A stretch of DNA of 64,000 bases from Lomentospora prolificans. Its lineage: Eukaryota; Ascomycota; Sordariomycetes; Microascales; Microascaceae. The translations under genes were made by a program, and so were the position numbers. The stretch covers positions 1,984,001-2,048,000 of the forward strand of contig JARFXM010000011.1 of NCBI GenBank assembly GCA_029532625.1, in the 5' to 3' direction. The notes beneath the pieces were generated by a model. The model saw only the letters and a list, made by a program, of their open reading frames with translations. It did not search any database and was not told the origin of the DNA. Shown here piece by piece: positions 11,672-23,748 of the stretch (position 1 is the stretch's first letter; each line of letters opens with the position of its first letter).

Positions 11672-11702
<31 letters not shown>
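11672..11702. repeat. Poly-A homopolymer (A31)
   Basis: Thirty-one consecutive A, followed by GG and a further A run. It lies about 300 bases beyond the CWC27 stop. Confidence 0.9.
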
Positions 11703-11704
<2 letters not shown>

Positions 11705-11976
11705 AAAAAAAGGTATCGGCATAGTGCTAGCCTTCCCTGTCCCCATGGAACTTTCTAGATATTACATCTCGATTCCCGACATGGGAGCTGCACGTCTAGT
11801 GATAGCCCTCTCTTCATTTGGCCTCACATGATGACAGGAGCTGGTAGAGCATAAACAACATGGTAGGATAGAGATCATGGCCGGGGTCCACTCCAGATTA
11901 TCGAAGTTCGGGGGTATCAATTGTTTTACAAGTCTATTAGAACACACGCATGTAGCCTTATAGACCCGGAAACGCT

Positions 11977-13584
11977 TCATGTAGCTCCTCTCCCCGCTGT
12001 AGAGGCCGCTCTGGCCATCTGAGCATTTCTTGCTCTATCCCATTCGCGACTGGATTTTCCAGCTCTCGCTTCTCGCTCAGCTTTCTTTTGTTCTTTGATG
12101 GATAGCGCCTTTGCTCGCGGGTCGATTACTACAAGTTCCTCCTCAGCCTTCTTCCGGTAGCTCAGATCCTTGCCCAGCTTGTCAGCTTTGCAGTTCATCG
12201 TGTGCGCCATGAACCCTTCATCCCCACTCTCTTCATCCTGCTCCTTTTTGTCCCAAGCCTGGCAACTCTGGCAATTGGGTACGAAGTGCAAGTCACACTT
12301 GCCTCCCTCATCATCGTCATCCACGTTCAACTCCTCTTTACTGCCACCATTGACAGTCCCACGTCGGGGTTTCTCGTTTTCTGGTTGCGCTGTTTTCAAC
12401 TTCATCTCCCAACCCTTCATGATATCAACCGACCTCTGATCCTCATTTACATTCTGGCGACCTCGTCTCCTTCCCCCTTTGACGGCAGTTCCGGAAAGCA
12501 TTTGCTCCAAGGCTGACATTTTCTTTTCTTTCTCGACTTCTTGCGTCGGATTGGTTGTCCGTTTCATGGAGGCTTTCAGGGCTGCAATCTCATCGTTTGT
12601 TCTTTCGAGCTCCGTTTTCCTTCTGGGTAGCTCTGTTTCTGGCGATGGCGAATTGTATTGCCTCGAACGCATCGTTTCCTTGTTGGTATCTCGCTTTTGG
12701 GGCTGAACGGGCCAGTGATCCTGAGTCTCAGCCAGTTCCCCACTAGAGGGTTTTGTCTTCTTCTTCTTCTTTTCGGTCGGCCTTGTTATGTCCATGGCAT
12801 CATCCATACCGTCATCCATCACGATCCTCGTATCGAACTTGGGCTTTTTCAAGATTGGGAGTTCTTCCGCGTCTCCTTCTTCGTCGCCGAAACTGAGGAG
12901 TTGCTTTCCCCCTTTCCGCTTCTTTTTCCTCTCTACAACGACAGCGTTCTGAGCTACCGGGGCTTGGCGGGTTCGCTTCGTCATATCCTCAAACGGGTTC
13001 ACAAGAACCTCAACCTTGGTAATCTTCACGGGGTAGAGTGGTCGCTCGCTCGCCTCGTCTATCTCGGCCTCTCCAATCTTCGTGAGGGTGTATATCGTAT
13101 CTCCGGCTATTCTACCGAATAGTGTGTTCTTACCCGTAAGCTCGTCAGCCTTGTCTAGTGTGAAGAAGAATTGGCTGCCATTCGTATCCGGCGCGCCTTC
13201 GTTCGCCATGCCGAGGAGGCCCCGTCGATTGAATTTTAATCGGGAATGGAATTCATCCTTGAAGCCGACTCCAGTTGGTCCCGCATTCCTACCACGTCGT
13301 AAATCCATGGGCCAAGGGTCGAGATCGCCACTAAACGCGCCGCCGTCATAGATCGACTCGCCGCCATGGCCGGTGCCTGTAGGATCGCCGCCCTGGAGAA
13401 TGAATCCAGGGACGAGACGGTGAAATATAGTGTCATCGTAGTAGCCATCAATACAGAGTTGTAGAAAATTCCGGCAAGTGAGAGGCGTCTGCTTCGCGAA
13501 GAGTTCCACGGAGAGCTCACCAATCGTGGTGTGGAAAATCACCGAGCCCGTAGGCTGAGGTTCGAGGTTGTAAATCGCAGACAT
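11977..13584 (-). CDS. cwc27: CWC27-type spliceosomal cyclophilin
   Basis: Single exon of 535 residues, close to the family length. Residues 1 to about 200 form the cyclophilin domain: SVIFHTTIGELSVELFAKQT, NFLQLCIDGYYDDTIFHR, GFILQGGDPTGTGHGGESIY, GLLGMANEGAPDTNGSQFFF and ELTGKNTLFGRI. The active-site tryptophan position is E (DELTGKN), as in human CWC27, which argues for a protein-binding domain with little isomerase activity. The remainder is charged and largely disordered, with basic clusters (ERKKKRKGGKQ), an acidic patch and an ARAKALSIKEQKK-like tail region, matching the CWC27 layout. CWC27 joins the activated spliceosome (Bact) with CWC22. The start MSAIYNLEPQPTGSV is the only one that includes the whole first strand. 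Confidence 0.95.
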   Translation of the reverse strand: MSAIYNLEPQPTGSVIFHTTIGELSVELFAKQTPLTCRNFLQLCIDGYYDDTIFHRLVPGFILQGGDPTGTGHGGESIYDGGAFSGDLDPWPMDLRRGRNAGPTGVGFKDEFHSRLKFNRRGLLGMANEGAPDTNGSQFFFTLDKADELTGKNTLFGRIAGDTIYTLTKIGEAEIDEASERPLYPVKITKVEVLVNPFEDMTKRTRQAPVAQNAVVVERKKKRKGGKQLLSFGDEEGDAEELPILKKPKFDTRIVMDDGMDDAMDITRPTEKKKKKTKPSSGELAETQDHWPVQPQKRDTNKETMRSRQYNSPSPETELPRRKTELERTNDEIAALKASMKRTTNPTQEVEKEKKMSALEQMLSGTAVKGGRRRGRQNVNEDQRSVDIMKGWEMKLKTAQPENEKPRRGTVNGGSKEELNVDDDDEGGKCDLHFVPNCQSCQAWDKKEQDEESGDEGFMAHTMNCKADKLGKDLSYRKKAEEELVVIDPRAKALSIKEQKKAEREARAGKSSREWDRARNAQMARAASTAGRGAT

Positions 13585-14053
13585 ATTAGCCCTTCCTCCC
13601 TAGGCAAGGTGCCTAAGTATTTGAGAAATTATATCGGGGCGAGGCTCAGGACAATACAGGGTTTATGTAGCAAGAATGCTATGGATGAGGTTGAGGAGCT
13701 TGAATGTTGGGAGGTTAAGTTGCGTCGATTACTAAGCAAGCGGCATGGCGTAGCTACATGTGAAGGGTCCATCCGAATGTAATGTAATGGAAGCTCATCG
13801 TTTCACCACAAGAGATATAGGACTGTTCCAACGGAAGATACCTGTATTTAACTCAGTCCAACGCCAACATGCTCTTTATCTATCTATGGAGATAAACAAC
13901 TTTTATAACGCTTCCCATGCTGAATTTGCTATGAATGTAATCAACCAGCCGCGTCCAACACCTCGCATTAAAAGGGTAGCTCGATCACCTACGAGATTCT
14001 CCAGGAAGCTAAAAGACTGCGAAGCATCGCAGCCTACTGGCTCGCTCCCTGAT
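13585..14053. other. Spacer between tandem minus-strand genes
   Basis: Holds the CWC27 promoter and the 3' region of the deoxyhypusine synthase gene. No coding or RNA gene seen. Confidence 0.5.
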
Positions 14054-15265
14054 TTATTCCGATTCTTTCGCAAATGTGTTGGCCACGATGAAAGGAAAGC
14101 ACGTTGTGGCCTCAGCGTACACCTGAATAGACTGTAAGTAAGTGATGGTGAATTCGTGGAGTTGTGCACGTACCTTGACATGGTCTGCACCAACTTTAAT
14201 TTTGCCCCAAGAAACAGCTTCGTCGGGACGAGCGCCGGCATCACTACCATCAAACTCCTGACCGGTATTGATGTATACAGCATGCTCTGCTCCGTTTCGC
14301 ATTAGACAGGCGTTGGCGATGTGATGCTTGACCACGCCACCGCCCAATATGATCATTCCTGCTCGCTTCGCTCTCACTGATATCGTATTGATAGCTCTAA
14401 TGTCTTGGACGATGTCGACGGTGAGCTCTCGTGGTGAAGCCTTAAAAGTGTGGAAATACAACATATCGCCAAGGCTCCCATCCGTCAAAGCAGGACAGAA
14501 AACCGGAATGTTGTTCTTGTATGCCCAGTAGTATACTGATCGTTCGTCGTTGATCTCCTTTCCGAGGCGATGAATAATTCTGGATGGTGTCCATTTTACT
14601 GGATTTTCCGTGTTTTTAGTCTCTTCTTGCTCGTCCAGCATCTTGTCCAGGATGGGAACCACCCAGTCTTCGAAGGCACAGTAGTTCGAATTTGGCACAA
14701 TCAAATTGCCGATTCTGTTTAGCCCCTTGGCCCGTAAGTCGGCTCCCTTTTCGCTGAACGAAGACATGAAGGTGTCGCCTAGGCATTTTATAAAATCTTC
14801 CTCCACGCCCCCGGCCGACGTCACGATACAAGAGACATGCTTGTGCTCGACGAGCCACCGGAGGGTGGCTCTCATTCCTGAAGAGATTAGGTTTGAGGTG
14901 TACCCAAGGAAAATGGTCGTCTTTTCCCCGGACTTGGGGTCCCTCCAAGCTCTCTACGTGACTCAGTTAGAAAAAAAAACACATGACCTTTCATGAGCGA
15001 CTGCTCATCTGCAGAATTATTTTCCTCCTCTGCTCTTGGCGGGGTAATCTACCATGTCGTTGATGATGCGCACGGCCTCGGCGATAGAAGACGCCTGGAA
15101 GCCCATGTGGCGCATTCCCTGCAAGAGATCTTCTGCAGTAATGGGCCGCTTGAGCTTGTTAAAGTCGAGCTCCTCAACTCTTTGGGCATCCTTTGGCATC
15201 TCATCGGAAGGTACCAGGACGGCATCCGTCGCCGCGGCGGGGGGTTGATTTTGTGAGTCAGCCAT
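14054..15265 (-). CDS. dys1: Deoxyhypusine synthase
   Basis: Three exons, 15053-15265, 14174-14953 and 14054-14122, give 353 residues, normal for the family. The enzyme transfers the aminobutyl group of spermidine to one lysine of eIF5A using NAD, the first step of hypusine formation. Visible blocks are [120 protein letters not shown] and the catalytic lysine in SWGKIK. Intron 1 (99 nt, GTAGAT..CACGTAG) joins IINDM to RAWRDPKSG. Intron 2 (51 nt, GTACGT..ATTCAG) joins DHVK to [11 protein letters not shown]; it has no in-frame stop and is a multiple of three. Confidence 0.96.
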
Positions 15266-17123
15266 CGTGACGAGGGTAACGCAACGGTGACAAAACCAGT
15301 AGTTGGTGTTTAAGTCGAGACTACCCTTACGCTGCGCGGGAAAACCAAAGCGCTCCGGGAGGAGGCAAAAAAGTAAAATTCAAAGTGTAGTTACCACAAG
15401 ACGTTTTGATCGAGAACCTCGACTAATGTGCCCCGTTACTAATCTAGCATTGCATTTGATACTGTTGACAACGTTGACTACCTTAGGTAGTACTACTCGC
15501 CATCGGTTTCTGCCTTAGGCGCACGCCTATCGCGTAAAATCTAGGATACGTCCATTTCCTTCCTCGAGGAAGTGTATTATCTCCTAAATTCTTTACGTTG
15601 CCCATAACCCTCTCATCGGCATTCATCCGCGTCGTTCGTGTCGAACGCAGCTCTAAAGTTCGAGGGTTAAATCCAGCTGCTGGTTACCTAATCAGTGCCG
15701 CCCTTCACTCGGTTTAGCGCCGGGCCAAATTGCGAACAGGCTGTTGTTCAGTCCTCCTCTCCTGGGGTCCGCTCATCATAGACATTTGAGGTACCCTATA
15801 GCGTGTAACCCTGTGGGTATTAGTTCGGCTGTGGTTTGGGAACTGGCCATGCGGCGTGGGCCAGCGTTGCTACTTTGCAGATGCGCGTCTTAGAAGGTGC
15901 ATAGCCATCGATATCGCAGACGCAGGCGCAACGTTTAACGCTAATGTTATTGCTTATTACAAACATCGCACGAGAGGTTCTGATTCCAGCTTTCTCAGCT
16001 GCGGCAGCTCTCGATCTTCAGAGAGGTAGGAAATGTACCTCGGTATTCGATAAACATGCATTGGAGCAGAGATTTGATGGTTGGCATCCAACACCCTTCA
16101 CAGGGGTAGCTCGATCGCCACTTAACCCTTGTAGTACTTCGAGGTACAAGGTAAAACCCGCTAAAATATCCAATCAGGCTTGTCAGGCTGCCGAAATTGG
16201 CTGGACTTGATGTACTCTAAAAGTCTCTTAAAACTCGAAGATTTTTCCCTCGTTCGGGAGGCGCCACCCTCCATGGGTTATTCTCCACAGCAGGTACATT
16301 TGAATGGATCCTTTCCGTGAGAACGCACTACGACCTGGCCCTTGCCGGCCACTGGTTCCTCCATCATGGCTCTGTTCTCTTCCCTTGGCTTTGGACTTTG
16401 TACCACACTAGCGGAAGTACAGAGGTACCCTCCCAACAGCCGTCAGTACTAACGCTGGACCTGAATTGGTGTACTCTAGTGTCCACAACAACCACACTAC
16501 GTTGGAGTTCTGGAGAGATTTCGCTACCTTGCCCAATCTTCAATCTCCAACCCTCAAACATCACACCCAATACCGGTCTATCAACTACGGACTCACATCC
16601 CAATATCTCTGCGCAGCATCGACCCACTGCCGTAGTAGGATACTATTTTGCTTTCATTTGACGACTGGTGTATTTCCGGCCCCCCCCTCTCTGAGACGGT
16701 CTCCAGCTGTTACCGTACCAACGTGTGCAGCCCATCGTTTCACTCAAAGAACTCCTCTTTACCGCCACGCCAACCACGCGACGTTTCACATCGTCCATCC
16801 ATTTTTCAGTCTGCACTGCGTCCGCATTCTTTACTCCAACTCTTCTTTCCCTATGCTAAGTCTCTAGGCTTGATATTGTGGGGGAAGAGACATAATTCTG
16901 GAAGGGCGGCATTGGGCCGCACGCCGTTGATATTTCATGTATGTTCACGCTCAACATTACCGATTCTCTCTTTCCCTTACCTTTTCCGTCGCGACCATCC
17001 TTTGTTGGTGTCGTGGCCCGTGTCTCTGTCTTCTATTGCTTTTGGTGTCACGATCGGCACGCGCGTCGACGTACCCAAGAACTTGCTGTCGATTTGATTG
17101 TGATCCCTTAGCGACGAAGGCGA
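15266..17123. other. Divergent promoter region, DYS1 / SNT1-like
   Basis: A 1.86-kb head-to-head spacer without a confident gene. It probably contains a long 5' leader for the SNT1-like gene; a TAG stop lies in frame 15 bases before the chosen ATG, and the CTTAG there could also be a splice acceptor from an upstream exon. CT-rich stretches at 16640-16860 resemble fungal promoter or leader sequence. Confidence 0.45.
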
Positions 17124-20100
17124 ATGCCATTATTACGGCCTGCTTCATCGTATCGTCGTGACACCTCTAACTCCACATTCCCTAGGACTCGATACTCCCG
17201 TTATGACGGGGAGCAGCGCCGATCTCGATCACGCTCCCCTGACCGATATGATAGAGGCTCACAATATGGGGACGGCGATAGGCGTAGGCTCTCTGGCGAG
17301 CCTCGAATCGGCCAGTCCACTTTCCCACCCGCTCGTGGCGATTCATTTCGTGACTCCCTTCCACGAGACCCGCCAAGAGGTCCTAAGGCTCTGATGGATG
17401 CCCAGAGCGGACCCCGGGGCGGCGGCTACTCCGCCGACTTTGGACGTGGTGGTAGGGGCGGTCGTGGACGAGGTGGTCGTGGCTGGTCTCGCGACACTAG
17501 TAGAGAGCGTGGTAGAGACCGTGATCTAGATTTTCGTGAACGAAGAGATCCCCCGTATAGAGATGAGCGAAGTCGCGAACGAGACCGAGATCGGGAGCGG
17601 GAAAGGGATCGGGAGCGGGAGAGGGACCGTGAGCGTGAGCGAGATAGGGACCGGGAGCGAGACCGGGAGCGCGACAGGGACTGGCGTGAGCGTGATACGT
17701 ATAGAGCCCGCCGTCCGTCACCTGGGAGAGGCCGGTCCCCACCACCACGCGACTTTCGTGATCGAGACCAACAACCTCTCGGTGTCGATGCGGAAAGGGC
17801 GCGGCACGGATCTCGCGATGGCGGTCCTCCCTCCGCCGGTTCTTCCTCGTCAGACCCGCCTTTTGCCGGCGCTCCTTTTGCGCGAGGAGGTTTCGGCCGA
17901 GGAAGAGGCCGTCCCCGCGGTGACTGGGATCTTAGAGGGCGTGGGCGAGGGTATTACGACGATCGCTATGGCCCTATACGCAGTAGGTCTCAGGAAGGTC
18001 GCTGGGGTAGAGACAGAGATGATCGTGATAGGGGTGATAGGTATGGCGACCTCGACGCGCGTCGAGATCGCGACGATCGTGACGTGCGAGATAGAGAGCC
18101 CCGGCCTAAAGTCGATCGCAGCTCCCTTCCGCACGAGCAACCACCGCCGACTAAAGACGTCTCTCCGCCTCCAATCGCACCATCCGCGCCAGCATTTGGC
18201 ACCGTACCTGCGCGCAACTCAAGTTTATCGGAGGCTCAAGCCCTCGGAGGAATCGGAAAACCACCACCAACAGGACCGAGAGCGTTGTCTGAGCGACCGG
18301 TCTCTGCGGGTGGCAGCGAACCTCAAGGTTCTCCGACCGCTCAATCTAAATCCCTTCATCAGCCAGATGCAAGTCCTACTATACCAGTTGGCCCGCGAGC
18401 TCAACCAAATCCACCTTCGAGACCATCAAGCAAACAATGGATCAATCCAAGTATTGCAAGCAGAAAGATCCCAGAGTCGCCTAAGACGATGAGGTCCCAG
18501 AGCTTCGCTCAACAGCAGAGACCATTCCCTATACGACAAGACGATAGCCCCTTGGAGTACCACCGTGACGATGAGATGCGGCCGCGCAGTAGCCATGCGA
18601 AGCATGAGTCTCAGCTGAGCCCTATTAACGACAAGCCCCAACAACTTCGGCGTTCTGTGCCCCCTGAGCTAGGTCCGCGGCCTGAGCAAGGCCTACAGCT
18701 ATCCAAGACACCTACGGATAAAGAAAACAGGCCTAGTGCCGAGAACAAAGATGTCGAGATGGGCGGCGTGGAAAGCCAGCAAGCTAAGCCTAAAGAACAG
18801 AAGCCCGTCATACTGGAAACGACCAAGGACCCAGCCACCGAGTCTTCAGCAAGGGCTACAACGGTCAACAAACCACTCCTCAGGGTACCTGTAGTCAGGT
18901 TTTCTCTTCCCCCCAAGGATACTGCTTCACCTTCCGAGGCCTGGGAATCTGATGACGAGGATATGGGTGATTATTTCGCCGACGAGCTCACCAAGACCGA
19001 AACTACTCTTCGTGAACTGGAGAGGAAGGATGCTCCCTGGGATGTTGCAACCCGGTTCGCAAGCTTGTCTCACGACATGGCCCTCAAAATTGCAGTAGAA
19101 GATAATCAAGCGGCTCCGTCTCTCGGACCAATACCCGTTGGCCTCCAGGCGAAAGCGTATGTCTCGTCTGGGCAAGCCATAGAACAGTTCACAGACGTCC
19201 CCGGAGTGACACCACGGGTCGATTTCAATGCCTCCATCGCTGGCGAGGCGCAGCAATCAACGACGGGGAAGCTCGATGTTGAGATGGCTACCACTGCTAG
19301 CAGACCATCTCTTCCTAAGATGGAGGAGGTGGATGCTAGTGTCTCTAGTCCCTCGGCTGAAGTACCTGTTAAGCAAGAGGCTCAGCCCGGGTCTGAGGAT
19401 GTTCTCATGGCAGAAGCACCGCCAGCGCCCGAGGTTGCCCCGAACAAGCCAGATGAGCTCCAGACGGCGGCAAATCAGAATGGCGTCACCGATCAGCCGC
19501 CCGCAACCGACGGTGCCGCGGAGCAGTCTCCGGACGATGGCAGTCAGCTTCCAACGCCACCATCGCAAGTTGACGATGATGGAGATGAAACCGAATCCGA
19601 CGATCCTGAAGCCGTTATTCTTGATTCTCTGAGACAGACGATGAAAACGCCCCCCATTGACAGCCTCCCTAATTTCCATTGTAAGCCGTGGGACAAAGAT
19701 TCCAAGTTTCTTAAGACACTGGATAAAGGCGACCCTCCCCTCGAAGATTTCATTTTAACCCGACTTGAAAAGATTACTCTCGAACGACTTTCTGAGCAGC
19801 AGGAGGCTAGTCAAATTTACCTTCAGAACTACCGGAACTATCTAGACTTCACTCTGTCAAACGACCCGGTTGCTGTGAAGACCCGCGACAAGATCTTCGG
19901 TACTAGCACTGCGAGCGAGAGCCTCGCTGCGGCTCAGGCCAGCGCTGAGCAAAAGCCGGAAGGTCGAGGCGGCGGCAGGCGGTTCGCGACCGAAAGAGAC
20001 CTTGAAAGAGTCATACAAGCCTCCATCAAGGAGGATGAGGAGCGTAAGCAGCGAGAGATTCAGCTTCAGAAGGAGAAGTACCGTAGCGAGAAAGAGGCAA

Positions 20101-23100
20101 TCATTCCGCCCATGTACTGGGACGAAAAGCAGATCAAGGATGAACTATTCTGGGATACTTCTGGTTACGTACCCGTCGACAGGCTAGTCTACGCGTGGGA
20201 ATGTCTTCCACCCATTGACAACTTCACGGAGGAGGAGATCGAGCAGTTTGAGAAGCGCTACATGGAAAAACCGAAGCAATGGGGCGTCATCGCCGAGTCG
20301 GTACCGAAACGCGACTTCAAGGCCTGCATTCAATTCTACTACCTGAGGAAGAAGCAGCTTAATCTTAAGGAGAAACTCAAGAAGCAACCGAAACGTAGGA
20401 AGAAGAGCGGCCGCGGCAAACAAAGATCCTCGGCCCTCGTTTCCGAACTCGGGAATGGCGAGAACGAAACGGAAGAGAACAACGCCGAAGCCACAGAGGG
20501 TGGAGAACGGAGGCGACCGCGTAGAGCAGCAGCGCCGACTTTCTCTTTCGAACAGAACAACGCTGCTGATTCGGATGGCGTTGCGTCAGGCTCAGGAGGA
20601 CGGCGGGGCAACGCGGGTGGTTCCAAGACAAACGCCGACGGAGAGAAGGTCGATGGAAGAAAGAATCGTCGTAAGACGGCAAAAGATAAAGAACCGAAGG
20701 TAGCGAAGCCGAACCAAGCCCTTGCAGTTACGCCAACCCCAGGCCCGGGTCGTGGGCGATCCAGATCGAATTCTCGCGCCCAGAACGCAGAAACCCCAAC
20801 CCCAGTTGGTGCCACAGAGGCGTCACGCCTACCAGTTACTCACGAGCAGCCAAGTGGCATTCAGCCGCCGCCTTTGGACCCTGCCCAACAGCCACCGCCT
20901 CCTCCTGTAACCCCCGTGGAACGCCCCCCTACAGCGCAGACTTCATCTATGGCAGATCTGATGGCACCTCCGTCCGCGCTCGCGCCACCTCAGCTCCGGC
21001 CCGACCCTCCTCCTCCACCGGCTCATGGCCCAACTCTTACCTTCGTCCAGCCGCCCGTGCAACCCCAACCAGAACGCCGGGCACAGAGCCAAGCATCGAG
21101 CTACTGGAGCGTATCGGAAATTACGGAATTCCCTTTGCTTCTAAGGGCCTTTGGTACAGATTGGAGCGCCATTGCGAATCACATGGGATCTAAGACTCAC
21201 GTCATGGTATGATGCCTGTTCATTAGTAGTTACAAAAGTTCGAAGCTAACGGTTCGTTTTACAGGTCAAGAATTACTTTGTGCGACAAAAGGACAAGAAT
21301 GATGGCTGGGAGGCTATGGTCGCCGAGGCCGATGAGAAGCGTCGCCGCGGCGAGAAGCGACCGGACCCGCCGCCACCCTCGACTGCTGGTTCGAAGAAGC
21401 GACACGACCACACCGTGTCTATGAGCCGCCCTCTTCCAGTGTCGGTGACGGCGAATCCCGAGGCTCCTACATCCGCAGACTCTGCTCAGGCAGCGAAGAC
21501 CGGCAGTAACCTTCCACAGCTGGCGAATCAGCCATTTTTATCCCGTAGCCCGATGCTATCTCTCGGTCAAGGCAGCCCCGGGCAGACACCGCCGGCTCAT
21601 TCTCCCCAGAAGCCAGTCCCGGAACACGCTGGAGTTTTGACCCCACAGACGCAGGCCCCTCCCGCCCAGCCCATCCCCACCGCGCAGCTGCAACAGGAGC
21701 CCTCCAAGCCTGTCCATCCTCCCCAGGCTCACCCCAGCGTTCCGCAGGCCATGTCTCCCGGTGCCAAGCCCTATTCTTTCTCTGGGGACAGGAGTGGAGA
21801 CTCGTTGGATATTGCGCAGAAGGCACCGACCATGCACGGCACAGATACTCCTCCCAAGCGCGCCCTGGCACCCATGCGGCCTTCGGCCGGTCCGGGGCCT
21901 CAAGGAACCCCCTCCGTCGCGCAGCCGGAGCCACAGCAATCAAAGCGCAATATCGCGCCTATGCGGCCCGCTGGAGTTGAATCCATCATTCAGCAACCCG
22001 ATGCACAGTCACAGCAATCGAAGCGTGCGATTGCGCCTATGAGGCCACCGGCTGCAGACATCGTCATGCAGCAACCTGAAGCTCAATCAGCTCAATCGAG
22101 GCGAGCCTTAGCACCCATATCAATGGCGCAACCTCAACCTGAGTCACAACAGTCTGTACGCATCTTAGCCCCTACCAGATCTTCAACTATGCCTCAAGCC
22201 ACTCCCCATGCCGAGCCCCCCCGAGATCGTTCCAAGATGGAAGTGCCTAGGCCCATTGAACAACGTCCCATGCATCTTAAGCAGGAGCCTGATACCGTTT
22301 CCCCGGCTGGGCCCTACGACTTCGCTACCCATGCGCCTCTGCGACCGTCTCAGCCGTCACTCGACGCTCGGCCTGCCTCCCCCGCCAAACGACCGGAGTG
22401 GGGCCCGGGCGGCTACGGCCGCGCGCCGGAGCCGACGAGCGCCTATGTCATGGCCCAGCCTCAAAGTGATGGGCGTCCTCCGTACGGAGACGTTACTCGA
22501 GCGCAGGTGCCGCCATCCCAGCCCATGGCGGCCGGGCCAACACCGGCACCGCCTGCGCGGGCACCAGAGCCTAAGAAGTCAAGCTTAATGGCGCTGCTGA
22601 ATGATGACCCCCCAGCCGCGCCGGTTCCCGCAGCTCCAAAGGTTGTTAGTGACGTTGCCAGCAGTAGCATAGGTACAGCGAGCCCACAGCCACAAAAAAT
22701 GCCGGGACATGCGGCGGTCCCTCCACCATCGAGCTCGCAACTGGGCAGGGAACAAGAGGCTGGTTATCCATATTCGCATAGCTCGGTGGCTCCCACCCCT
22801 TCGGGCATGCCACCTTTGAAGCCATATCAGTCGCCGCAGACTCAGCACATGTCCATCCAGCGCCCGGCCTCGGTCATGTCACAGCGGCACGAGCCGCCCC
22901 CGATGCCCTCGGCGCGCGATTACTACAGGCAACCGAGCTATCCTCAACACCATGCATCTACACCAAGCACTCCACAGCCCTCTCACCACCACGCGCCCTC
23001 GTCGCACTCTCAACCGGCGCCAGTTCCGTATCAGGGACAATCAGCTTACCCTCCTTACGGATCGCAGCCGCACCGGTCAGCTGCATCTCCTCCTCCTTCG

Positions 23101-23748
23101 CAGTACCCAATGCACCCTCCCACGTCACGACCACTCGAACATGCGCCGCCCAGCAGAGAATCGTGGCCATCGTCTGGCCAGTCGCATGTACCTCAGAGTC
23201 CCGCGATGATGACTAGTGGGCTTCAAAAGCCGGGCTGGCCAGTGAACCCCAATCCTAAGCCGATGCAGTCTCACGGTCAGCCACCCAAGTCCTGGGATCC
23301 CGTCAAGGGCGCGGGTCCTATGCAAGCGTCGTGGGCCCCTACGCCGCCCCCACCGCAGCAGCAACACTACGGCGCTGGACTCCGTGGAGACCCATACGGT
23401 ACGCCGACTTCTATGCCTCAGCAGGCGCCCCCTCCTAGCGCTCCTACGCCGAGCAGCGTTCCCCCTCATGGCCATATGCAAAGCCAGTATGCGCCTCCTG
23501 CGCCATCTTCCCGTGAACCGATGTCACACTACCCGCCCTATGGACTACGACCGGGCCAGGGACCGTCCCACGATGTTAGGGATCCCATCCCTGGACGCAG
23601 TTATACGCCGGTGTCTGCGTACGATGCGCGAGGGCCCCCTCCCCCTCACGGCGGGTATGGCGCAATGGCCGACCCCAGGGACCCGCGAGACCCTAGGATG
23701 CAAAGCCAGATGCGACCGCATGATCGGTACGACCAGCGCCATCATTGA
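17124..23748 (+). CDS. snt1: SNT1/NCoR-like double-SANT corepressor subunit
   Basis: Two exons, 17124-21206 and 21265-23748, joined over a 58-nt intron (GTATGA..TTACAG), give 2,188 residues. The first 250 residues are arginine-rich, with RS/SR and RD/RE dipeptides. Near residues 990-1100 lies the first SANT region (IPPMYWDEKQIKDELFWDTS, then NFTEEEIEQFEKRY, WGVIAESVPKRDFKACIQFY). The second SANT domain (SYWSVSEITEFPLLLRAFG, DWSAIANHMGSKTHVMVKNY) is split by the intron near residue 1361. The C-terminal 800 residues are proline/glutamine/serine-rich. Paired SANT domains of this type are typical of Snt1 of the fungal Set3 histone deacetylase complex and of animal NCoR/SMRT, so a chromatin role in the nucleus is the best inference. 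The N-terminus could include an additional upstream exon. Confidence 0.85.
17556..17697 (+). repeat. Arg-Asp/Arg-Glu dipeptide tract in the SNT1-like gene
   Basis: Hexamer-like repeats of CG-AG-type codons encode a nearly uninterrupted RE/RD alternation of about 45 residues (for example RERERDRERERDRERERD). Such tracts occur in splicing-linked proteins and expand by slippage. Confidence 0.85.
21856..22185 (+). repeat. Five imperfect APMRP-type repeats in the SNT1-like gene
   Basis: A short motif recurs five times with spacing of about 87, 78, 78 and 57 bases: KRALAPMRP, KRNIAPMRP, KRAIAPMRP, RRALAPISM and VRILAPTRS. Most are preceded by a glutamine/serine stretch (QQSKR, AQSRR, QQSVR). The period is near 26 residues. 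Confidence 0.8.

Larger units (their letters stand above)
10550..11976. other. Spacer upstream of HSF1, downstream of CWC27
   Basis: Holds the HSF1 5' region (proximal part) and the start of the downstream spacer of CWC27; both genes are on the minus strand. Contains a palindrome with a heat-shock-element half pair (10756-10773) and an A31 tract (11672-11702). No gene seen. Confidence 0.5.

Noticed and set aside
17536..18492. 318-codon open frame overlapping the SNT1-like gene in another frame
   Set aside because: It exists because the RD/RE/RS codons also lack stops in the shifted frame; composition is low-complexity and there is no domain.
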